Shown piece after piece: positions 54,341 to 62,533 of a DNA stretch of 64,000 nucleotides. Below the pieces are notes generated by a model, which was given only the letters and a program-made list of their open reading frames with translations, was not told the DNA's origin and made no database searches. Source of the stretch: Flavobacterium sp. GTDB lineage: Bacteria > Bacteroidota > Bacteroidia > Flavobacteriales > Flavobacteriaceae. The DNA lies in the NCBI RefSeq assembly GCF_024642105.1, contig NZ_JAHEBT010000002.1:1-64000 (forward strand). Direction: 5' to 3'. A program made the position numbers and the translations under genes. The first letter of the stretch is position 1, and every line of letters begins with the position of its first letter.

Positions 54341-56566
54341 TTATTTGATTAGTTCAAATGTCGCTCTCAATCGAATATCGGATGATGAGGAGCCAATCAT
54401 TAAATCAAAATCTCCAGGTTCAGTGCCACATACTAATTGTTGATTATAAAACGACAACTTCTCTTTATCAATTTGAAATTGAATCGTTTTTGTTTCTCCA
54501 GCATTCAAATGAATCTTTTGAAAATCTTTCAATTCAATAATTGGACGAACCACAGATCCTACCTTATCTCTCAAATACAATTGAACTACTTCATTCCCTT
54601 CAAATTTTCCAGAATTGGTCAAATTGAAACTCACCTCAATCGTTTCAGCATCGTTGATTTTATTTTTAGATAATTTCAAATCAGTATAATCAAATGTGGT
54701 ATAACTTAATCCAAATCCGAACGGAAATTTAGGACTATTCTTCAAATCGGTATAAGCCGAAACGTAATTGAAAGCCGTTTCATTTGGCGCAGGCCTTCCG
54801 GTATTGAAATGATTGTAATAAATAGGTAATTGTCCTTCTTCTCTTGGAAATGTCATCGGCAATTTCCCTGACGGATTATAATCGCCAAACAATACATCTG
54901 CAATAGCATTACCCGCTTCAGTTCCTAACCACCAAGTATATAAAATAGCGGGAGCAGTATCGGCAGTCTGATTAAAAATAAGGGGGCGTCCTGCATTAAT
55001 TAAAACTACCACTGGTTTTCCAGTTGCCTGAAGTACTTTTACCAACTCTTCTTGTACTCCCGGAATGTGAATATTACTTCTACTTTTGGCTTCGCCACTC
55101 ATATTGCCTCGTTCACCAATACTCACAATCACTACATCAGCTTGATTGGCAACGGCAACAGCTTCGGCAAAACCGTCTTTATTATTTCCTTCTATTTCAC
55201 ATCCTTTAGCATATAACAATTGAGCAGTTTTACCTACTTTATTTTGTAATCCTTCCCATTGTGAAACCACATGTTTATTGTAATCTAACTCAGGTAGCTC
55301 TACTGCCCAAAATCCCATGTTCTCTTTGTGTTCTTTGACTAATGGACCAATAAACGCAATCTTTTTAATGTCTTTAGATAAAGGCAAAAGTTGTTTTTCA
55401 TTTTTCAACAAAACAATACTTTTAACTGCCATATCACGCGCTATTTTTCGATGCAACGGATTGTTTAATTCTTTTGCTTCTCGTTTTGGATTGGAATACT
55501 TGTAAGGATCTTCAAATAAACCTAACTCCATTTTCTTACGCAAAATACGCTTTACAGCATCATCAATCAAAGTGACATCAACTTTACCTTCTTGGACTAA
55601 TTGCGCCAAGTTATAACGATACGCATTGCTTTCCATATCCATATCACTTCCAGCCGTAATAGCTAATTGAGCCGCTTCTTTATTATCTTTCACATTACCG
55701 TGATTGACCATTTCTCCAATAGAACCCCAATCAGAAACTACAAATCCTTGGAAATTCCATTTCCCTTTTAGAATGTCTCTTTGTAAAAATCTATTTCCTG
55801 TCGCTGGCACACCGTTCAAATCGTTGAACGAATTCATAAAAGTTGCCGCACCTGCATCCAAAGCTGCTTTGAAAGGAGGCAAATACGTTTCCCATAACAT
55901 TCTATCGCTCATATCCACCGAATTGTAATCACGGCCACCCACAGCAGCACCGTAGCCTACAAAGTGTTTGACACAAGCCATTACCGAATTAATATCGCCC
56001 AAGTTCCCTTGAAAACCTTTTACTCTGGCAATTGCAATTTTAGACCCCAAATAGGTATCTTCTCCTGCTCCTTCCATTACACGCCCCCAACGTGGGTCAC
56101 GAGCAATATCTACCATAGGGGCAAATGTCCAATGAATACCGCTGGCCGAAGCTTCAACAGCTGCAATTCGTGCACCTAAAGCAATGGCATCTAAATCCCA
56201 ACTCGCCGCTTCTGCTAACGGAATTGGGAAAGTCGTTTTATAACCATGAATCACGTCTTGGCCAAACAACAACGGAATCTTCAATCGGGATTGCATCGCT
56301 AATTCTTGGTATTGTCGGGTGTATTTTGTGCCAATAACATTTAGCATCGAACCTATCAAACCACCCTTAATTTCCGCTTCTTTATTCGGATTAATCGTGA
56401 TGGGCCCCGTTGCTTGATTATTACCAGTGTATTGATTTAATTGACCTATTTTTTCTTCTAAAGTCATTTGTTTGAGCAAAGCCTCTACTCTTTGATCAAT
56501 TGTTTTTTGTTGCGAAAAACCTAAAAAAGAAACCAATAGTAGTCCAAGAATACTCGTTTTTTTCAT
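54341..56566 (-). CDS. bglX: GH3 beta-glucosidase (BglX-like)
   Basis: A 741-residue secreted GH3 enzyme with a signal peptide (to about GFSQ), the (alpha/beta)8 domain with DIARDPRWGRVMEG and nucleophile Asp279 (FVVSDWGS), the second domain KNEKQLLPLSK...ISIGERGNMSGEAKSR, and a C-terminal fibronectin-like domain (GFGLSYTTFDY). It trims glucose from beta-glucan oligosaccharides in the periplasm. It is the last gene of the leftward beta-glucan operon, 20 bp after a GH30 gene. Confidence 0.9.
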   Translation of the reverse strand: MKKTSILGLLLVSFLGFSQQKTIDQRVEALLKQMTLEEKIGQLNQYTGNNQATGPITINPNKEAEIKGGLIGSMLNVIGTKYTRQYQELAMQSRLKIPLLFGQDVIHGYKTTFPIPLAEAASWDLDAIALGARIAAVEASASGIHWTFAPMVDIARDPRWGRVMEGAGEDTYLGSKIAIARVKGFQGNLGDINSVMACVKHFVGYGAAVGGRDYNSVDMSDRMLWETYLPPFKAALDAGAATFMNSFNDLNGVPATGNRFLQRDILKGKWNFQGFVVSDWGSIGEMVNHGNVKDNKEAAQLAITAGSDMDMESNAYRYNLAQLVQEGKVDVTLIDDAVKRILRKKMELGLFEDPYKYSNPKREAKELNNPLHRKIARDMAVKSIVLLKNEKQLLPLSKDIKKIAFIGPLVKEHKENMGFWAVELPELDYNKHVVSQWEGLQNKVGKTAQLLYAKGCEIEGNNKDGFAEAVAVANQADVVIVSIGERGNMSGEAKSRSNIHIPGVQEELVKVLQATGKPVVVLINAGRPLIFNQTADTAPAILYTWWLGTEAGNAIADVLFGDYNPSGKLPMTFPREEGQLPIYYNHFNTGRPAPNETAFNYVSAYTDLKNSPKFPFGFGLSYTTFDYTDLKLSKNKINDAETIEVSFNLTNSGKFEGNEVVQLYLRDKVGSVVRPIIELKDFQKIHLNAGETKTIQFQIDKEKLSFYNQQLVCGTEPGDFDLMIGSSSSDIRLRATFELIK

Positions 56567-56586
56567 GAAATATTTATTTTAATAAA

Positions 56587-58041
56587 TTAATAAACCAAAG
56601 TTTGAATTGCGTGTGGCAGGATCGTAACTACCGATTTTTCATTACCTACAACTAAATTATAAGTTATTTTTTTTGACGATTGGTTCATTACAATAGTAAC
56701 CATTTTTCCATCAGTATTCACAAAAGAAGTGCTTAATAGATTACTTCTACTAGAAGCTGTGCTTACCCGCTTTGCATTCGGACGAATAAATTTAGAAAAA
56801 TGCCCGATATAATAATAACTTGGTGTGTAAATTAATTCCCCTGTTTTAGAATCAGCATGAATCGGAGCAAAACAAAAGTTACCTTTATGATTAGGCCCTC
56901 CGTTTTCGTCTAACAAAATATTCCAATCTGTCCAACCCACTGTTCCATTATTAAAATCATTGATCATCGAAATTCCGTAACGTTCTGCATTACCCCAAAA
57001 CTGGTATTTTTTAGCATCAAACCGTTCTACACAGCCTTCGGTAAACAATAGATTTTTAGTCGGATAAGCTTCGCGTACTTTTCTAACGTTATCAAACATA
57101 GGCTGTTCTCCTGCCCAAGTTTCGTACCAATGAAATCCCATCCCCCAGGCATACTTTGAAGCTTCAGGGTCATCAAAAATCACATTCGCTCTTTGGTTCA
57201 TCAAATCACGATTATGATCCCAAACCACAATTTTTTTCGACCCCAAACCTCCTTTTTGCATCGTTGGTCCTAAATATTTTTTCAGAAAATCTCTTTCAGT
57301 AGCAGCTGTGAATAAACAAGATTCCCATTTTTGAGTAGCCATAGGTTCGTTTTGAATGGTAATTCCCCAAATAGGCATTCCTTCTTTTTCGTATGCTTTA
57401 ACAAATTTTACATAATAATTTGCCCACGCTTGATAAAACTGAGGTAGTAAAGTTCCGCCTTGAAGCATCGTGCCATTACTTTTCATAAAAGAAGGTGGGC
57501 TCCAAGGCGAAGCATACAACAATAATTTACCCCCAGCAATTTGAATGGCGCGTTTAATCATGGGGATTCTAAATTGTTGGTCGTGAGCAATTGAAAAAGT
57601 TTTTAATTCCTTATCACCTTCGGCAATGTAGGTATAACTTCCTGATGAAAAATCAGAACTGTGAATAGATGTTCTAAGTAGGCTATAGCCAATTCCGTTG
57701 TCTTTATTGTAGTAAGCCGTAAGTAGTTCAGCCTGTTTCGCTGGACTTAATTTGGCAAAAACCTCAGCCGAGGCATCAGTAATTGCCCCTCCAATTCCCA
57801 TAAAAGTTTGAAAGGTTTTTTGGGGCGCTACAAAAACAGAAATTTCCGTTTCTACAGGTTGTTCAGCAGCCGTAAAATACAGTTTATCTGTAAGTGTTAG
57901 TCGCAAATTTGTACTGTCTGCTGTAGTATAAACGCTGATTTCTTTAGTTTTTGGGACAATTGTTTTCTTTTGTTGCGCCACCATAGTTAAGGCTACAAAA
58001 CTAAAAAAGGCAACCGCAAATTTTACTGTTTTGTGTTTCAT
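56587..58041 (-). CDS. GH30 beta-glucanase/glucosidase
   Basis: A 484-residue secreted GH30 enzyme with a signal peptide (to about MVAQ). Acid/base Glu232 (TIQNEPM) and nucleophile Glu335 (LLFTEGCVE) are in place, with MGIGGAITDASAEVF at the start of the barrel and a short C-terminal beta-domain. GH30 members in laminarin loci cut beta-1,6 branches or act as beta-glucosidases. It has a close relative next door (58052), from which it differs in the loops, so the two probably differ in linkage preference. Confidence 0.88.
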   Translation of the reverse strand: MKHKTVKFAVAFFSFVALTMVAQQKKTIVPKTKEISVYTTADSTNLRLTLTDKLYFTAAEQPVETEISVFVAPQKTFQTFMGIGGAITDASAEVFAKLSPAKQAELLTAYYNKDNGIGYSLLRTSIHSSDFSSGSYTYIAEGDKELKTFSIAHDQQFRIPMIKRAIQIAGGKLLLYASPWSPPSFMKSNGTMLQGGTLLPQFYQAWANYYVKFVKAYEKEGMPIWGITIQNEPMATQKWESCLFTAATERDFLKKYLGPTMQKGGLGSKKIVVWDHNRDLMNQRANVIFDDPEASKYAWGMGFHWYETWAGEQPMFDNVRKVREAYPTKNLLFTEGCVERFDAKKYQFWGNAERYGISMINDFNNGTVGWTDWNILLDENGGPNHKGNFCFAPIHADSKTGELIYTPSYYYIGHFSKFIRPNAKRVSTASSRSNLLSTSFVNTDGKMVTIVMNQSSKKITYNLVVGNEKSVVTILPHAIQTLVY

Positions 58042-58051
58042 TTTTTATTTT

Positions 58052-59467
58052 TTACCAAGAAAAAGTAGCTACTGCTCCTGCTTCTAAAGCAGTTATAACC
58101 CCTCTTCCGTTGAATTTAATATTAAATAATTCAGTAGTATTTCCGTCATTTTCAACAAGCAAAACCTTTTTTCCTAAAGGGGTTTTAAAAGCCACGGTAT
58201 TCAAGTTTTCCCTCTGAGTAGACCCAATACGAACCGAACCAGCAGGAACAAATTTAGAAGCATGCGCAATAATATAATAGCCAACATTTCGCTCAAAATT
58301 ATCAGCACCTTTAATAGTTAAAGCTCCTTTACAGGTTGAACAACCACCAGGAGTGTACGGTCTAAAATTAGCATCGTTGGCTAAATTCCATTCCAAAGCT
58401 ACCTTACTCCAATTGCGCATCGAACCGATAATTACATTTTTCAAATGCCATTTTAAATCACCGGCAAAAGTGCCAGATGTACCCGTATATTGTTCAGTGA
58501 AATAGAGGTTTTTATTTGGATAGGCATTATGCACTGTAGATAATGCACTAATATCACCTTCGTACAAATGAAAAGCAGAACCATCAACATACGGATTTGC
58601 ACCTGCATCATTTAATATTGTCAAAGGGTATTCTGGTTTATTGCAGTTGTGATCGTAAATAATAATCTTGGTAGTCAAATTAGCATTGGCAAAAGCAGGC
58701 CCCAAATGATTCTTAATAAAATTCGCTTGTTGCAAAGCCGTCATATACATACTCGGATTATTCCCTGGATGCAAGGGCTCGTTTTGAGGAGTAATAGCGG
58801 TTATTGCGATTCCTTCCTCTTTCATTTTTTGTATGTACTTTACAAAATAATTGGCATAAACACCATAATATTCTGGTTTTAGACTACCGCCAATAAAGGC
58901 ATTATTGTCTTTCATCCAAGTGGGTGCTGACCAAGGCGTTGCTATAATTTTGATTTGCGGGTTGATGGCTACAATTTCTTTTAGCATTGGTATCACATCA
59001 TTTTTATCAGGATTTAAACTGAATTGAGATAATGTAACGTCCGTTTGACCAGAAGGTAAATCATCATAAGTAAAAGGTGTCGCATTCAAATCAGACGCTC
59101 CAATACTGATACGGAGATAACTTATCGAAATAGAATTGTCTTTTTTTCCAAATAATTCTTGAAGCAATTCTTGACGTTTTTGCGTATTCAATGTATTGAT
59201 GCTTTGCGCACTTCCTCCAGTCAAAGTAAATCCAAAACCATCAATAGTTTGATACGTTTGCAATTCATCAACTTCAACTGTTGGATAAATAGTAGCTGTA
59301 GCTCCGAATATTAAAATTTCTTTTTGTTTTTGCAAGTAGATATTCTTGTTACTATTGGTCAACCAAAAATCAACATTATTTATTGTTGTTGATAATTCTG
59401 GAACTGACTTGTATGAAGAACAACAAGATAACAATAACGATATGAATAGTAATAAAACAGTTTTCAT
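58052..59467 (-). CDS. GH30 beta-glucanase, lipoprotein
   Basis: A 471-residue GH30 enzyme. The start at ATG 59467 gives a lipoprotein signal (FISLLLSCCSS); an upstream in-frame ATG at 59512 would overlap the neighbouring gene by 29 bp and was not used. Acid/base Glu230 (TPQNEPL) and nucleophile Glu325 (YFTEQY) are present. GH30_3-type endo-beta-1,6-glucanases look similar. It precedes the other GH30 gene by 10 bp. The lipid anchor suggests the enzyme sits at the outer membrane, where it could cut branches before import. Confidence 0.86.
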   Translation of the reverse strand: MKTVLLLFISLLLSCCSSYKSVPELSTTINNVDFWLTNSNKNIYLQKQKEILIFGATATIYPTVEVDELQTYQTIDGFGFTLTGGSAQSINTLNTQKRQELLQELFGKKDNSISISYLRISIGASDLNATPFTYDDLPSGQTDVTLSQFSLNPDKNDVIPMLKEIVAINPQIKIIATPWSAPTWMKDNNAFIGGSLKPEYYGVYANYFVKYIQKMKEEGIAITAITPQNEPLHPGNNPSMYMTALQQANFIKNHLGPAFANANLTTKIIIYDHNCNKPEYPLTILNDAGANPYVDGSAFHLYEGDISALSTVHNAYPNKNLYFTEQYTGTSGTFAGDLKWHLKNVIIGSMRNWSKVALEWNLANDANFRPYTPGGCSTCKGALTIKGADNFERNVGYYIIAHASKFVPAGSVRIGSTQRENLNTVAFKTPLGKKVLLVENDGNTTELFNIKFNGRGVITALEAGAVATFSW

Positions 59468-59483
59468 AAATTCTCTCTTATTT

Positions 59484-60335
59484 TTAATTGGCCTCAAAAA
59501 CAAGTTCAACATAAACAGGCAAATGATCTGAAGGGTATTTCAAGTCTTTTGAATCCGTTAGAACAGCATACTTTTTCACTTTTAATTTTGAGTTCTTAGA
59601 AACAAAAATATAATCTATTCGTTTTGTAACTGGTGTATTAAATTCAAAATTATTAAATGTACCAATAGCACCAAAAGGTGCTTCAACAGCTATCTCACGC
59701 GTATCATCCATCCTCATTTTGAGATTGCTTATTAATAATGATTGTGGCTCTGAATTAAAATCACCCATGAAAATTACCGGATAATTTAGCGTATTTAATT
59801 GGTTTATTTGGGCAAGAATTAATTCTACCCCTTTTGTTCTAGCTTGTTCTCCAATATGATCCAAATGGGTATTAAACACCCAAAAAAGTTGGTTTGTTTT
59901 CGCTTCTTGAAAAAGAGCATAGGTACATACTCTATGGCAGGCTGCATCCCAACCCATTGAAATAGATTCGGGAGTTTCAGAAAGCCAAAAAGTATTAGTT
60001 TGTATAATTGTAAACTTATCTTTTTTGTAAAAAATATTCGAAGATTCCCCTTTACCTACTCCTTCTCTACCAATTCCTACTTGATTGTACTGCGGGAGTA
60101 ATTGTTCTAAATCAACTACCTGATGCGGCATCGCTTCCTGAACACCTAAAATATCAGGTTCATAAAATCGAACTTGTGCAGCAAAAAAATCTTTGCGAAA
60201 CGGCCAGGCATTATTACCATCAGAAGCAACATCCAAACGAATATTATAAGTCATTGCTTTTAATGACTGAGCTTGAATCACTATTCCAAGTAAAGTTGCG
60301 ACAATTACAGATATAATTTTGAAAGAGTTTTTCAT
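59484..60335 (-). CDS. Secreted endonuclease/exonuclease/phosphatase-family protein
   Basis: A 283-residue EEP-fold protein with a signal peptide (to about VIQAQ). Family motifs are in order: MTYNIRLD, QEAMPHQ, NTHLDHIGEQAR, GDFNSEP, KRIDYIFVS and PSDHLPV. This fold includes DNases, phosphodiesterases and sphingomyelinases. Such genes are common members of Bacteroidota glucan loci, with unclear roles. It sits between the GH30 lipoprotein (16 bp) and GH16 (87 bp). Confidence 0.85.
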   Translation of the reverse strand: MKNSFKIISVIVATLLGIVIQAQSLKAMTYNIRLDVASDGNNAWPFRKDFFAAQVRFYEPDILGVQEAMPHQVVDLEQLLPQYNQVGIGREGVGKGESSNIFYKKDKFTIIQTNTFWLSETPESISMGWDAACHRVCTYALFQEAKTNQLFWVFNTHLDHIGEQARTKGVELILAQINQLNTLNYPVIFMGDFNSEPQSLLISNLKMRMDDTREIAVEAPFGAIGTFNNFEFNTPVTKRIDYIFVSKNSKLKVKKYAVLTDSKDLKYPSDHLPVYVELVFEAN

Positions 60336-60359
60336 AAATATTAAAATTATTCTTCAATA

Positions 60360-60397
60360 AAGCTTTTATCCAACTTACAAATAAAAGCTTTTTTTGA
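60360..60397. terminator. Stem-loop between GH16 and the EEP gene
   Basis: The stem AAGCTTTTAT / ATAAAAGCTT (60360-60369 and 60381-60390) has an 11-nt loop and a T-run on the + strand. Read leftward, in the direction of the operon, it has only a short T-tract, so it may attenuate rather than stop transcription. Confidence 0.45.
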
Positions 60398-60422
60398 AGA
60401 ACTTTTTTAGGCTACAAACCAT

Positions 60423-61511
60423 TTAATTGAAAACTCTAATATAATCCACTTCATAAGTGGAAGAAACAAAATTAGGATCTATTGTTCCTCCAAAATTGCC
60501 TCCTATTGCACAATTAATAATCAAGAAAAAGTTTTGATTAAATGGCAGTGCAGAGGTATTTGTAAATGTATGAAACAAAGTACCATCAACATAAAACTTG
60601 ATACTATCAGCTCTCCAGTCTAAAGAGTAAATATGAAACTCTGTAGTGGCATTTGTAATATTAGTCGTTCTAGACACTGCATTTCCTCCTGAAAAATTAG
60701 GATAATGCAACGTTCCATAGATTTTATTTAATTGATTGCCAAGATGTTCCATAATATCAATTTCTCCACAAGCTGGCCATCCAGCCGAAGTAATATTATC
60801 TCCTAACATCCATAAAGCAGGCCAGGTACCTCCACCAGAAGGCAGCTTAGCTTTTATCTCAACTCTTCCGTATTTAAAAGAAAATTTACCTTGTGTTTTA
60901 ATTCTGGCCGAAGTATAATTACTCCCATTATAATTTTCTTTTATAGTTGTAATTTTTAATACCCCATTTTGAACTTTAACATTATCCGTCCTACTAGTGT
61001 AATATTGAGCTTCATTATTACCCCAACCCCAGTCTCCTGTTCCTAAATCGTAAACCCATTTAGTAGCATCTGGCGCTCCATCAACATTAAACTCATCGGC
61101 CCAAATTGCCTTTGGCGCAACATAAAGAGTTAATGAAACCGAACTACTTACAAATTGTGAGCCGTTATAAGCAGAGACATAGATAGTATATGTATTAGTG
61201 CCAGCGGCATTATAAGTATAAGTTAAGGAGCCTGTAGTTGTTTCTTTAGTTTCCCCATCTCCTAAAGCTATTTTGTAGGATGTTGCGTTAGTTGCAGTGA
61301 AGGTAAAACTAACCGTTCCACTTCCATCTCCATTAGGATTTTGAGTTGAAACACCTGTTGGAGTAGCCACAACTACTAAGTTAGATGGTTTTACTACCGC
61401 TTCTCCACCACTTGTAGTAGTGTCTCCGCTACATGAAAAAAACAAGAAAGCAGATAGGAAAACACTTAGCATAAGCTTAGATTTATTGAAATTATTGAAT
61501 TGTTTCTTCAT
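60423..61511 (-). CDS. GH16 beta-1,3-glucanase (laminarinase-like), lipoprotein
   Basis: A 362-residue lipoprotein (lipobox FFSCSG, Cys27) with a PKD-like domain (about 40-130) and a GH16 catalytic domain (137-362). The active-site signature GEIDIMEH (Glu250, Asp252, Glu255) is intact, with WALWMLG-type PALWMLGDN before it. It cuts internal beta-1,3 linkages of laminarin-type glucans at the cell surface. The gene order with SGBPs, GH30s and GH3 supports that substrate. Confidence 0.9.
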   Translation of the reverse strand: MKKQFNNFNKSKLMLSVFLSAFLFFSCSGDTTTSGGEAVVKPSNLVVVATPTGVSTQNPNGDGSGTVSFTFTATNATSYKIALGDGETKETTTGSLTYTYNAAGTNTYTIYVSAYNGSQFVSSSVSLTLYVAPKAIWADEFNVDGAPDATKWVYDLGTGDWGWGNNEAQYYTSRTDNVKVQNGVLKITTIKENYNGSNYTSARIKTQGKFSFKYGRVEIKAKLPSGGGTWPALWMLGDNITSAGWPACGEIDIMEHLGNQLNKIYGTLHYPNFSGGNAVSRTTNITNATTEFHIYSLDWRADSIKFYVDGTLFHTFTNTSALPFNQNFFLIINCAIGGNFGGTIDPNFVSSTYEVDYIRVFN

Positions 61512-61546
61512 TATTTGAAATCAATTGAATTTATAATAATTAAAAT

Positions 61547-61572
61547 AAACTCAGGACATAAGCCCTGAGTTT
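61547..61572 (-). terminator. Hairpin after the 309-residue PKD lipoprotein gene
   Basis: AAACTCAGG / CCTGAGTTT (61547-61555 and 61564-61572) flank an 8-nt loop, 15 bp after the stop. Partial termination between the binding-protein genes and GH16 is possible. Confidence 0.5.
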
Positions 61573-61587
61573 ATTTATACAAGTTAT

Positions 61588-62517
61588 TTATGGAGTTGGT
61601 TTTAATTTCAAATACCAAGCATTCCCAGTTTCTGTACCTTGGACTCTTAAATACATATAGTTTGCATTAATTACCATAATTTCGTATTCTTTCTTTAGAG
61701 ATCCGTAACCAATAAAAGTATCAACTCCAGAAAGCAAAATACTAGTTTGTGTAGATGGAGTTGCCGCTGAAATTCCAGTACTTGAAGGCACAAAACTAAA
61801 TGCTCCTGTAGCTCCACCATAAGAATAGCATCCTTCATCTCCTGAAGCAGGAATTCCTGGTAAAGTTGTCAAACTGCCCGTTTTAGTAAAAGCTCCATCA
61901 GGACAAGTTACTTTTAAAGTATAAGCCGTTGAAGATACTTTGGCAAAAGTAAAAGTTGAAGTATAGAAACAGTTAGCTGTCGCTACTTTCTCATTCACGT
62001 TAGCAGACCACCATTCAGGAGTTAAAGATCCTGTCCATGGTCCCACTCCAAAATGTCCTGCTACACTTTTATCTACTACCCAAGTTTTTGAAGCATTATT
62101 GGTCAATGCAGTTACAATTGCAGAATCAGGCGTGAAATTACTTCGAACTGTTACGTCAGCTGTAATAGTTGTAGAAGTGCCTCCTGGTCCATAAGCAATA
62201 ACAGTTACAGTATAAGTATTCAAGCCTAAAGTAGTATACTTTTTGGTAATTTTACCTCCATCTACTAAAACCAAATCAACTGCATCATTAGCATTAAAAT
62301 CAATTTTAGAAGCCAAAATATTATCTCCAGAAATGGTAAACGTAACATCTCCAGACCCATCTCCATTAGGATTAGCTGTCGTTTTTCCTGCAACACTAAT
62401 TGCAACAGCTACATTAGAAGGTGCTTTTAACTCCCCTAATTGGTATTTTTCTTCTGTACAATTTGTAAAAACAATTCCAATTAAAAGAAATGTCAAAATA
62501 TATTTTATGTTTTTCAT
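61588..62517 (-). CDS. PKD-domain surface glycan-binding lipoprotein
   Basis: A 309-residue lipoprotein (lipobox VFTNCTE) with one PKD-like domain (KTTANPNGDGSGDVTFTISG...TYTVTVIAYGPGG), then a C-terminal domain with KTWVVDKSVAGHFGVGPW and YMYLRVQGTETGNAWYLKLKP. The same C-terminal type is in the next upstream protein and this PKD repeat is like that of the GH16. It probably binds beta-glucan at the surface with the SusD partner expected beyond the window. Confidence 0.75.
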   Translation of the reverse strand: MKNIKYILTFLLIGIVFTNCTEEKYQLGELKAPSNVAVAISVAGKTTANPNGDGSGDVTFTISGDNILASKIDFNANDAVDLVLVDGGKITKKYTTLGLNTYTVTVIAYGPGGTSTTITADVTVRSNFTPDSAIVTALTNNASKTWVVDKSVAGHFGVGPWTGSLTPEWWSANVNEKVATANCFYTSTFTFAKVSSTAYTLKVTCPDGAFTKTGSLTTLPGIPASGDEGCYSYGGATGAFSFVPSSTGISAATPSTQTSILLSGVDTFIGYGSLKKEYEIMVINANYMYLRVQGTETGNAWYLKLKPTP

Positions 62518-62533
62518 TTTTATATTTTTTTAG

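Noticed and set aside
59468..59512. Upstream ATG start of the GH30 lipoprotein
   Set aside because: It overlaps the end of the EEP gene and destroys the normal lipoprotein signal position; ATG at 59467 is better.
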